From Methanospirillum hungatei (GTDB lineage: Archaea; Halobacteriota; Methanomicrobia; Methanomicrobiales; Methanospirillaceae): 64,000 bases of DNA. Numbering within the stretch: the first letter of the stretch is position 1; each line of letters opens with the position of its first letter. Below, one piece after another: positions 7,957-16,228 of this stretch. The position numbers and the translations under genes are program-made. The notes below the pieces were generated by a model. That model was not told the origin of the DNA, did no database searches, and worked only from the letters and a program-made list of their open reading frames with translations. The stretch spans positions 2,046,001-2,110,000 of the forward strand of contig NZ_CP077107.1 of assembly GCF_019263745.1 (NCBI RefSeq), written 5' to 3'.

Positions 7957-10059
7957 TTATTTTCGCTTTACCCTTCTTCCCCGGCGCTTTTTCTTTTTCT
8001 TGGAAGTATCGTCTTCCAGATTATTTTTATGCTTTTTATCTTTGGCTGCTTCTTCATCAGTTGCGCACTCGAGATCGGCCAGAATATCCAGAGGATCTTT
8101 CATATCATTTACCAGCCGGATGATGCGTGATAACCTCTCAACACCAATGAAATGCTCAGCCATCACTCGTGCAAGGGGCGTGAGACGGATATCTCCATTC
8201 TCCTTATAGACAAAATTTTTGTCAAGCAAAAGTTCTTCAACAGGTTCAGATTCACCAACCAGGTTTCCCTCAATTTTATCTATTGCACTCTGACTGCCTT
8301 TCGAGATAACCGCATTAGCTACATAGAGCTCAGAACTCTGTTCCAGAGTGTATTGAGGAGCGACTTCACCCATTTCCCCTTTCAAAAGACCCATTGCAAC
8401 TTCTTCTTCAGTAAGTCGGGACCCCCTTATATAACTGGCTCCGGGCTCTGCAAGAAGTACAACCTTTCCAAGGTCATGAAAATCAGGTCTTCCGGCTCGA
8501 CCTGACATCTGCTGAAATTCCTGAACGGTAAGCCATTCTATCCCCATCGCCAAGGAATCAAAAATTACCTGGGATGCTGGAAAATCCACACCCGCTGCAA
8601 GTGCTGCAGTTGTAACGACGGCACGAAGTTGTCCTTTTTCGAACTTTTCTTCAACCAGACGTCGTTCTGACTGAGTAAGACCGGCATGATATGGCGCAAC
8701 ACCATCACCAATCTTCTCAGCAATAATATGACACCGGGCCCGGGAATTGGTGAATATTATAGTCTGTCCATGGTAGCCCTTATCAGATATTCGATTATAC
8801 TCTTCTGCAACTAAGGTCCGTTCGGTTGGAAGCTTCTGTTCTCGTTCAGAAAAGATCAGATAGCGTTCGAGAGTTACAGGACGATCATCATACCTGACAA
8901 GTTTAGAATTTAACTTGCCTGCAAGTAATTTCGGATGTCCAATCGTCGCGCTCAGATACAAGAACTGAGCTTTTGGTGAAGAATATTTCATGCGGGCTAT
9001 TAAACCATCGACCCGGTGACCACGGTCGCGATCCTCAAGCATCTGCACTTCATCGATAACAACCGTCCCAACATTGGTAAAGGACTCGCCGAGGCGCATG
9101 AGATGATCCACACCCTCATATGTAGCAACAATAATTCCACCATCCCGGTTCCTGTTGGCAGCTCTCCGGTTTTCCTTAACAGCTATGCGACTTGTACCGG
9201 TAATAATAGATACATCGGTTAAATGCCCGTATTTTTGAGAGAAACGTTCATATTTTTGATATGCAAGGGCAACCAGAGGGACCAGGAAAAGAACGCGACT
9301 TCGTCTTTCCAAATAATTTTTTAGACCGGCCATCTCACCGATGAATGTCTTACCACTCGCGGTTGCAGAAACAACAAGCAGGTCTTTTCCATATAAGAGT
9401 CCGGCTTCTACAGCCAGTTGTTGAACTGGCATAAGTGATTCAACACCACAGGCAGTCACAAACTCATGGGGAAATGGTAGTTCCTCAATCCTACTGGTCT
9501 GCACTACAGGGTGAGCTTCAAGGCGGTCATACATTGTATGTCCAACCGTTAGCCGGTCTGGTTCAATCGTCGCTAAAACTCTGTCAACACTTCGGTACTT
9601 TTCTAAAAGTTCGTCTAAATGAGAGAGTGCAGATCGGCCAAGACGGCCCATGTGAACCAGTTCTCTACGAAGCTCTTTCCTCGCACAGTCCATACAAATC
9701 TGCTCATTTTCCCCAAATCCTACAGTATTTTTTTTATCAAGTTCCGTTATCCGGTCATCCATCAGACAAAATCTGCATAATGAGACAAAGGCAAATGAAA
9801 TCTGAAGATCCTGCAGGAATGACTCAAATGGTTTATCTCGTCCAGTCAGGTAAACCCGAGCCCGTCGTAAATGGGTAATGAGATCCTTGCTGGGAGTGTT
9901 GCGATACCCACCACTTTTTGTGTGCCTGATCCGGTACTTTACTGGTCTGATCCCTTTTGGGGTATCAACAAGTTCAAGCATCCCGGTAATCCGGATGTGA
10001 TGAGTGTCAATATATAAAATCCGGTAATATTTTTTTGTCGGCTGAATTATCGCCTTCAT
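7957..10059 (-). CDS. Ski2-like DEAD/DEAH-box helicase with N-terminal zinc-finger domain (DUF5814-like)
   Basis: A 700-residue superfamily 2 helicase. The first 200 residues form an archaeal-specific domain with two CxxC pairs (C95/C98 and C122/C125), likely zinc binding. Then come Walker A SATASGKT (231-238), motif II DEVQ (336-339), SAT near 378 and motif VI QMSGRAGRP near 510. The C-terminus is a lysine/arginine tail (KKKKKRRGRRVKRK). The fold suggests 3'-5' nucleic acid unwinding, but the substrate is unknown. The start ATG overlaps the stop of the preceding HTH gene by 4 bases, making it the third gene of an operon with two putative regulators. Confidence 0.8.
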   Translation of the reverse strand: MKAIIQPTKKYYRILYIDTHHIRITGMLELVDTPKGIRPVKYRIRHTKSGGYRNTPSKDLITHLRRARVYLTGRDKPFESFLQDLQISFAFVSLCRFCLMDDRITELDKKNTVGFGENEQICMDCARKELRRELVHMGRLGRSALSHLDELLEKYRSVDRVLATIEPDRLTVGHTMYDRLEAHPVVQTSRIEELPFPHEFVTACGVESLMPVQQLAVEAGLLYGKDLLVVSATASGKTFIGEMAGLKNYLERRSRVLFLVPLVALAYQKYERFSQKYGHLTDVSIITGTSRIAVKENRRAANRNRDGGIIVATYEGVDHLMRLGESFTNVGTVVIDEVQMLEDRDRGHRVDGLIARMKYSSPKAQFLYLSATIGHPKLLAGKLNSKLVRYDDRPVTLERYLIFSEREQKLPTERTLVAEEYNRISDKGYHGQTIIFTNSRARCHIIAEKIGDGVAPYHAGLTQSERRLVEEKFEKGQLRAVVTTAALAAGVDFPASQVIFDSLAMGIEWLTVQEFQQMSGRAGRPDFHDLGKVVLLAEPGASYIRGSRLTEEEVAMGLLKGEMGEVAPQYTLEQSSELYVANAVISKGSQSAIDKIEGNLVGESEPVEELLLDKNFVYKENGDIRLTPLARVMAEHFIGVERLSRIIRLVNDMKDPLDILADLECATDEEAAKDKKHKNNLEDDTSKKKKKRRGRRVKRK

Positions 10060-10859
10060 GAAGACACCAGGTCATGGATCTCATACGTGAGATCCGCCTG
10101 TTCAAGCTGTTTCAAAAAGTCTGTAAAAAATTCATCAACAATTACAATAGCACACGGAATTCCATGAAGAGCTGCCTCAACCGCTCCTTCCCGTGAACCA
10201 TAATATAGATCCGGAACTCTGTCAATTTTTTTCAGGGATACCCATGCTTCAAGACCAACACAAGCAACAACTGTCACCCTGTTGATAACCTCTTTCAGAG
10301 CATCTAATCTGACCTTGCGTGAACCACCCCGTTCTACCCTTGGAACCTTACATACAAAAACAGTTGATTCACGATGGGTGATGATTCCTTCAAGACCAGA
10401 TACCCCGGCGTCCTCACCCTTAGGAGTGTCGGACACTACCATACCATTTGCTGACTGTGGTTGTTTTGAGGCATACAACAGACCATTTTTCATGTATACC
10501 CCAACAGAATCTCCTATTGTCAGATTTTCAGCAGCAATGGCTGTCCATACAGAGACCTGCTTAATTACATCATTTCTTATGTGGCGTGCATATGATTCAA
10601 GAACCTCAGCATGATGCAGAATCCATTCAACACCCTCCCTTGTGACTTCATATCTACCTCGCCCGGGTGCTTTTAGCATTCCCTCATCTGTTAATTCCCG
10701 TACATAATCGGAAATAGCCTGAGGGGTGACGCCTAGACCTGCTGCAATCTCCTGTTGTCGTATTGCAGGCTGATGGGCTGCGATATCTACCAAGATTTGA
10801 AACCTGGTGACATCACGCTTATTTTTCAGGATGGTGTATCCTGGATCATTTTCATTCAT
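10056..10859 (-). CDS. HTH regulator with C-terminal ligand-type domain
   Basis: A 267-residue protein. Residues 18-75 form a winged helix-turn-helix (IRQQEIAAGLGVTPQAISDY followed by a basic wing GRGRYEVTREG). The remainder (DVIKQVSVWTAIAAENLTIG onward) resembles the conserved archaeal COG1497-type regulators with a predicted effector domain. Family members are annotated as transcriptional regulators without known ligands. It overlaps the upstream HTH gene by 8 bases and the downstream helicase gene by 4, so the three are almost certainly translated from one mRNA. Confidence 0.7.
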   Translation of the reverse strand: MNENDPGYTILKNKRDVTRFQILVDIAAHQPAIRQQEIAAGLGVTPQAISDYVRELTDEGMLKAPGRGRYEVTREGVEWILHHAEVLESYARHIRNDVIKQVSVWTAIAAENLTIGDSVGVYMKNGLLYASKQPQSANGMVVSDTPKGEDAGVSGLEGIITHRESTVFVCKVPRVERGGSRKVRLDALKEVINRVTVVACVGLEAWVSLKKIDRVPDLYYGSREGAVEAALHGIPCAIVIVDEFFTDFLKQLEQADLTYEIHDLVSS

Positions 10860-11358
10860 TCAAAACGACCAGTCCCTGACCTTTCACATCAAGATGTGGA
10901 ATTCTCTTTGCAATTCCTTTAATAAACACTGGTGATACTCCGAACTTTCTGGCAATATCACTAATCGAACTATTCCCTCTGGATAATTCAGCTTCCACAC
11001 TGTCACCTTTCATCCTGAGATCATCCCCGTTCGTAAATGCGATGGCAAGAAGATCCCCAAGATCTGAAAAGTTACACTGGAAGTTAGCACGGACCTTACT
11101 ATAATTAGCCCGGTATTCCTTCTCCGGTTTTTTCCCTGGTTCGGGCATTCTCCATTTCTCCTCAATGAGATTCCCTTTTCGAAGAAGAAGTAGCCCATCT
11201 CTGACATATTCTGCTCCGACAACGTCACTCAGCTCCGTTGGGGTCATCCAATTTTTATTCAGGAGTTCGAGAATTTTCTTATAATGGGTATTATTAAATA
11301 CCACGAAAAGGGGAACCAGTTCTACCGGATCATTCACAATCCGCACATGACCCGTCAA
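10852..11358 (-). CDS. Small protein with two predicted HTH segments
   Basis: A 168-residue protein. The N-terminal half looks like an ArsR-type winged helix (MTPTELSDVVGAEYVRDGLL, then LLRKGNLIEEKWRMPEPGKK as the wing). The C-terminal part has a second possible helix-turn-helix (SISDIARKFGVSPVFIKGIA). I do not recognise a characterised family member. It is first in the HTH-HTH-helicase operon and divergent from hypF across 57 bases, so it could autoregulate or influence hypF. Confidence 0.6.
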   Translation of the reverse strand: MTGHVRIVNDPVELVPLFVVFNNTHYKKILELLNKNWMTPTELSDVVGAEYVRDGLLLLRKGNLIEEKWRMPEPGKKPEKEYRANYSKVRANFQCNFSDLGDLLAIAFTNGDDLRMKGDSVEAELSRGNSSISDIARKFGVSPVFIKGIAKRIPHLDVKGQGLVVLNE

Positions 11359-11415
11359 TTCAAAACCCTATTATAATAACGTTGGATAAAAAATTAAAGG
11401 TTTGTTGTAATAAAA
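11359..11415. promoter_or_regulatory. Divergent promoter between the HTH operon and hypF
   Basis: Only 57 AT-rich bases separate two divergent start codons. CTATTATAATAACG (about 11370-11383) can serve as a TATA element for the minus strand, and AAAAATTAAAG for the plus strand. The spacing forces short or no leaders and overlapping promoters. Confidence 0.35.
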
Positions 11416-13641
11416 ATGCCAAAACAGGGCTATATAATAATACGGGGAATTGTTCAGGGCGTAGGATTTCGACCATTTGTATATGCCCGGGCGATTGCGC
11501 ATAGCATTCATGGATCAGTCTGGAACACCGGATCAGAGGTCCGCATAAATGCATGGGGGGATAAGTTTGACGATTTCATAGAAGACTTGAAACGAGGAAC
11601 CCCCCTTTCCATTATCGATTCAATAGAAATTCATCCATTGTCTGGATCACCCCCAGACTCATTTTCTATTCTAAAGTCGCATGACGGCATACGAACAGGT
11701 CTCATTCCACCGGATATTGCCACCTGCCCGGAGTGTGTGCATGATATCTTTACTCAAGGAGGGAGATATGAAGGATATTTTGCAACATCATGTGTAAATT
11801 GCGGACCAAGATATTCCATCATCAAAACTCTTCCATATGACCGGGAAAGAACAGCAATGGATATTTTTCCACCCTGTCTGGAATGCTCAGATGAATACAG
11901 TGATCCCTCCTGTAGACGACATCATGCACAGACAATCGCCTGCGAATTATGTGGACCGGTTCTTATGCTACATACAGGTGATCGTCAGGTAATCAATGTA
12001 AGTAATCCAATCCAAAGGACTGCAGAACTCCTTGAACAGGGTAATATTGTTGCTATCAGGGGAATTGGGGGATTCCATATCGCCTGTATTGGAGAGAGCT
12101 CAAAAGAGTTAAAAAACCGGCTCGGAAGAACAGAACAACCCTTTGCCATAATGGCCCGGAAAGAGTGGATAAAAAAGGAAACGATGATCTCACATGAAGA
12201 GGAAGAAATGCTTCAAAGTGAGATCTCACCAATAGTTATCCTTGATAAAAAAAACTCACGAGCGCATGACCATATCAGCAGCCTCCATACCCTTGGCTGC
12301 ATGGTTCCCTATACCGGTCTTCACCATCTTTTATTCAGCCATCTAAAGGCTCCATATCTCATCATGACCAGTGCCAATGCACCAGGTTACCCCATGATAA
12401 CTACTCTGAATGATGCATTCGTAAAGTTAACCGGTATTGTTGATTATTACCTGACTCACACCCGCGATATTGTTAACCGGTGTGATGATTCAGTAATCAG
12501 AAATGGATACATTATACGATTGTCACGTGGATTTGCACCCAAAAGAACTAAGATTTTTCTTGGGGAAAAAGCAATACTCGGGACTGGTCCTGAACTTAAT
12601 TCAACGGTGACTCTGTATACACATGGGTTTTGTATTACTTCTCCTCATATTGGAAATGTCAGAAATCCTGGAACATATGGATATTTGAAAGAGACCATTG
12701 CATGTCTTCGGGATCTTATGCAACCTGATATTTCCATAATAGCACATGATCTGCATCCTCAGTTCCTCTCAACCAGGTATGCAAAAGAACTTAGTGAGGT
12801 AACTGATGCTGTTTTAATTCCTGTTCAACATCATCAGGCACATATTGCAGCAACCTGTCAGGAAGAATGTATCGGAATAGCGATTGATGGTGTTGGGTAT
12901 GGATCAGACGGAACTATCTGGGGCGGCGAGATCTTTGAAGGAGCTGCCCCAGAATACAATCGTGTCGGACATTTAATGCCGGTACTTATGCCTGGAGGGG
13001 ATCTTGCGACAACCTGGCCGGAGAGGATGCTATATGGTATTCTCCCGGATGAAAAAACCAAAGAATTGTTGTTAACACGAACATGGACTGAGCAGGATCT
13101 CTCAATTCTTGAAAAACAAGTCTCAAGAAGGTTTAATACAGCAATTACAACCAGCACCGGAAGAGTCCTCGATGCAGCAGCTGCTCTTCTTGGTATCTGT
13201 AGAAAAAAGACATATGACGGAGAACCTGCAATGAAACTAGAATCTGCTGCTTTTGGATCTTCTCCTGATACATGGGAAATTCCGTTAACCAGAATCGGTG
13301 AAGCTCAGGTACTTGACACACAGAGCCTTCTGAAAAAAGCAAGGGACTTATATTTACAAAATCCGTTTGATACCAGTGCAATAAAGCAGATTGCAGCATC
13401 TTTCCAATATAATCTAGCCAGAGGAATCGCAACCATCGCTTGTAATGCCGGGGCAGGTGCAGGAATTAATACCATTGCACTGTCTGGAGGAGTTGCTTAT
13501 AATGAAATGATCCGAAAGACTATTGGGGATGTTGCTCAGCAAAATGGATACACTCTCATAATAAACCATGACATGCCACTGGGTGACGGATGCATATCAT
13601 TCGGCCAATGTGTTTTTGCAGGGAAAAAAGATAATTTATGA
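11416..13641 (+). CDS. hypF: Carbamoyltransferase HypF
   Basis: A 741-residue protein of full family length. An acylphosphatase domain with GIVQGVGFRPFVYAR opens the protein. Two zinc-finger motifs follow (CPECVHDIF...CVNCGPRYS, and CLECSDEYSDPSCRRHHAQT then CELCG), then a YrdC-like domain (about 190-370) and a Kae1-like C-terminal domain with VQHHQAHIAA and AIDGVGYGSDG. HypF makes the carbamoyl group that HypE converts to the cyanide ligands of [NiFe]-hydrogenases. No other hyp gene adjoins it, but hypB lies at 36.4 kb. Its stop overlaps the stop of the convergent surface-protein gene by 6 bases. Confidence 0.95.
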   Translation: MPKQGYIIIRGIVQGVGFRPFVYARAIAHSIHGSVWNTGSEVRINAWGDKFDDFIEDLKRGTPLSIIDSIEIHPLSGSPPDSFSILKSHDGIRTGLIPPDIATCPECVHDIFTQGGRYEGYFATSCVNCGPRYSIIKTLPYDRERTAMDIFPPCLECSDEYSDPSCRRHHAQTIACELCGPVLMLHTGDRQVINVSNPIQRTAELLEQGNIVAIRGIGGFHIACIGESSKELKNRLGRTEQPFAIMARKEWIKKETMISHEEEEMLQSEISPIVILDKKNSRAHDHISSLHTLGCMVPYTGLHHLLFSHLKAPYLIMTSANAPGYPMITTLNDAFVKLTGIVDYYLTHTRDIVNRCDDSVIRNGYIIRLSRGFAPKRTKIFLGEKAILGTGPELNSTVTLYTHGFCITSPHIGNVRNPGTYGYLKETIACLRDLMQPDISIIAHDLHPQFLSTRYAKELSEVTDAVLIPVQHHQAHIAATCQEECIGIAIDGVGYGSDGTIWGGEIFEGAAPEYNRVGHLMPVLMPGGDLATTWPERMLYGILPDEKTKELLLTRTWTEQDLSILEKQVSRRFNTAITTSTGRVLDAAAALLGICRKKTYDGEPAMKLESAAFGSSPDTWEIPLTRIGEAQVLDTQSLLKKARDLYLQNPFDTSAIKQIAASFQYNLARGIATIACNAGAGAGINTIALSGGVAYNEMIRKTIGDVAQQNGYTLIINHDMPLGDGCISFGQCVFAGKKDNL

Positions 13642-14745
13642 GGTTGCTTTCAGCATAACCTTTGGAATAAGCTTCATCTCATTCGGGCGTATCGTTACAG
13701 TTACCGTCTTTTTCTGATACCCCTCTTTCTGGTATGTAAGTGAACGTGAGCCTGCAGGAACGATTAATGTTGCCGGGGTAGTCCCAAGATATACATCACC
13801 CATGTACACTTCTGCTCCTGTAGGTTGTGAAGTTACCATGGCAAATCCAGCAGGGCCTGTCGGGTAATCCCCTACAATCCTGATAATTTCAGGTTTGCGT
13901 TCAACTGAAGAGTAATTATCACTAATTACTTCAAGAGTGACAGTATACCGCCCGATTCCTCCATACACATGGCTCGGGTTCTGGATAGTTGACATTGTTC
14001 CATCACCAAAGTCCCATCTCCATTTTTTCGGACTTCCGGTGGAATGATCAGTGAAGTTCACTGTCAGAGGAGGGGTTCCAGTCATTGGCATTGCGGTGAA
14101 TGCTGCAACAAGGGTTTCTGTTACTTTGGGTTCAGGAGTTGGTTCTACGGTCGGTGTTTGTGTAGGCTGTGTTGTAGGGATTTCAGTTGGAATAACTGTC
14201 GTTGGAACAGCCTCTGGTTCTTTTGTAGGTTCTACGGTAGGTGATATCGTTGGCGACACCGTGGGAGATGTAGATCCAACCTTAATGTGTGGACTATCTA
14301 CAGTAACCGATATAGGATTACCTGAATCATCTGTGAGTTCAGTTATTTGCACCTGAACATCTGCTTCTCCATCTGTTAGCCCCTTTATTCCTAGAGTAGC
14401 AAGGATGATATTTGAGGCTCCGGATTTAATCTGGTCAACCAAATCCACTGCCACAATATTCACTGACGAGCTAGGTAATTTAGATGCCGAATTCATGCTG
14501 AAACTAGCCGGAAAATTAACAGAGATTATTTCAGCATTAGATCCAGGATTTATCGAGATTTCAAGCTGGTATCCCGCTATTCCGGATGGGGCCTGATCCA
14601 GCATAATATCCATGGTTCCAGATACACCTGACGAAACAAGATTCAAATCAGTTCCAGATATTGTTGCCCCATTCACTGCAGATCCTATGAAAAGGATCAG
14701 GCATAGTACAGTGATGATTACAGATTTTTTTGTCATATCATTCAC
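13636..14745 (-). CDS. Secreted cohesin-like / PKD / PEGA protein
   Basis: A 369-residue exported protein. A signal peptide (SVIITVLCLILFIGSAVNG) is followed by a cohesin-like domain (about 25-152: GIAGYQLEISINPG..., then LATLGIKGLTDGEADVQVQI and ITELTDDSGNPI). A Pro/Thr linker comes next (155-210), then a PKD domain (213-293, with WRWDFGDGTMS) and one PEGA domain (300-369). There is no C-terminal membrane helix or dockerin, so attachment must be by domain contacts. It is third in a same-strand series after a dockerin-bearing giant and a paralogous protein (65-base gap). The cohesin assignment rests on pattern and length. A generic cell-surface adhesin is the alternative. Confidence 0.7.
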   Translation of the reverse strand: MNDMTKKSVIITVLCLILFIGSAVNGATISGTDLNLVSSGVSGTMDIMLDQAPSGIAGYQLEISINPGSNAEIISVNFPASFSMNSASKLPSSSVNIVAVDLVDQIKSGASNIILATLGIKGLTDGEADVQVQITELTDDSGNPISVTVDSPHIKVGSTSPTVSPTISPTVEPTKEPEAVPTTVIPTEIPTTQPTQTPTVEPTPEPKVTETLVAAFTAMPMTGTPPLTVNFTDHSTGSPKKWRWDFGDGTMSTIQNPSHVYGGIGRYTVTLEVISDNYSSVERKPEIIRIVGDYPTGPAGFAMVTSQPTGAEVYMGDVYLGTTPATLIVPAGSRSLTYQKEGYQKKTVTVTIRPNEMKLIPKVMLKATS

Positions 14746-14810
14746 CTGTCCTGACCATCTGACATGATGGTATTACCACATCATAAAAAAAATGGATGGG
14801 TTTTCTCTGC

Positions 14811-16211
14811 TCAGGGATACTGAACATATTCAACCGTCCTGTTCAATGGGAAGTATGGCTCTTCAAAGTGATATGTCTGAATCACTGCAAGACCATTCTT
14901 TATCTCAAGGGTATCATTCCAAGGTTCATAACCGGCTTTTTCCAATGTCAGATTGTGTGTGCCCACTGCAAGGTTCATAATCATGATATCGGTTTTTCCA
15001 ACCATTGTTCCATTAATCCGGACATTAACAAGCTCCGGATATGAGACAATATATGCTGCACCTGTTTGTGGTGGATCTGCAGATAATTTCCCAATTTCTG
15101 CCAGATGTGGCATCATCTCAAATCCAGATATAAAGGTTGGAAGGACATTTTCAAGTATCCTTATTGGCGATACAACATCGTAATACCCTTCTTTATGCAA
15201 CCGGAGCTGATAATCACGTGTTGAGAGATTGGAGAGTTCTACCGGAGTAAGACCCTGATATGCATTATTAAGATAAACCTCTGCTCCGTCAGGAACAGAA
15301 AAGATAGTAACATTGTTTTTTGCACCTCTTGTTGGAAGATGCATCGGTTTTACAGATATGAACCCCGCTTTTTGTGTCGAATTCGTGTACACACTGTTAG
15401 AAGCGGTGAGAGAAACGGTGTATAAACCGGGGATCCGATAGATGTGCTGTGGGTTTTGTAAAGGTGACGTATTATCACTTGAACCATCTCCAAAGTCCCA
15501 TAAAAATTTCGTTGGGTAGCCGGTTGAATTATCAGTAAAGAATACTGTCATCGGTGCTGATCCTTCCTGAAGCTGAGCTTTAAAACCTGCAACAACTGTT
15601 GGAACTGGTGTAGGGGTTACTGTCGGAGTAATTTCCACAGTAGGTACAGTGTTATCAGTGATCTCCGGGGTTACTACAGGAGTAGGAACCGGAGTAGAAG
15701 AGGTTTGAGGAGTTTGAACAGGTAATGGGCTGGAATTCTTACTTCCGACCTTGACAGATACCGGTGCAATTTCAACAGCTATCGGACTTCCGGTATCATC
15801 GGTAATTTCTGCTATCGCCAAGCTCATAGAGGTGGTTCCTTCAGATAGCCCCTCAATACTCAGCTTACAGATTTCAGTTTTTCCAGCACCTGCTTCGACT
15901 TTCATGTTAAGATCAACCGCAGATACCAGAACCTTTTCCCCGGGAGTCCCCTCAATAACTTTAATTGGAGCCCATTCAGGCATTGTTACTGCTGAAACAC
16001 GGGCAATCCCTGTTGGTTCAAAGGAGGTGTTGAATTTATATCCTGATATTCCAGCAGGGGCCGTATCAATAGTGATGGGGAGATCTACTTTCTGTCCAAC
16101 TGTACTGATATGGATATCCTCAAGGGAGATCTTCACAGCACTTCCTGCTCCACACATGAACAGGAGAACCATACACATGGTCAGGAAACTTGTAATGATT
16201 GATTTTTTCAT
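14811..16211 (-). CDS. Secreted cohesin-like / PKD / double PEGA protein
   Basis: A 466-residue paralogue of the next gene downstream. Its signal peptide reads SIITSFLTMCMVLLFMCGAG. A cohesin-like domain spans about 24-153 (GISGYKFNTSFEPTG, ICKLSIEGLSEGTTSMSLAI, ITDDTGSPI). A Pro/Thr linker (155-205), PKD domain (206-290, FLWDFGDGSSDN) and two PEGA domains (about 298-360 and 385-450) follow. No transmembrane anchor is seen. It starts 17 bases behind the dockerin-bearing gene, so translation from the same mRNA is likely. The shared N-terminal domain in two tandem genes suggests duplication. Confidence 0.7.
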   Translation of the reverse strand: MKKSIITSFLTMCMVLLFMCGAGSAVKISLEDIHISTVGQKVDLPITIDTAPAGISGYKFNTSFEPTGIARVSAVTMPEWAPIKVIEGTPGEKVLVSAVDLNMKVEAGAGKTEICKLSIEGLSEGTTSMSLAIAEITDDTGSPIAVEIAPVSVKVGSKNSSPLPVQTPQTSSTPVPTPVVTPEITDNTVPTVEITPTVTPTPVPTVVAGFKAQLQEGSAPMTVFFTDNSTGYPTKFLWDFGDGSSDNTSPLQNPQHIYRIPGLYTVSLTASNSVYTNSTQKAGFISVKPMHLPTRGAKNNVTIFSVPDGAEVYLNNAYQGLTPVELSNLSTRDYQLRLHKEGYYDVVSPIRILENVLPTFISGFEMMPHLAEIGKLSADPPQTGAAYIVSYPELVNVRINGTMVGKTDIMIMNLAVGTHNLTLEKAGYEPWNDTLEIKNGLAVIQTYHFEEPYFPLNRTVEYVQYP

Positions 16212-16228
16212 AAGATCACCAATAATGA

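Noticed and set aside
14044-14596. Open frames antisense to the PKD/PEGA protein
   Set aside because: They are low-complexity mirrors of the Pro/Thr linker and have no independent support.
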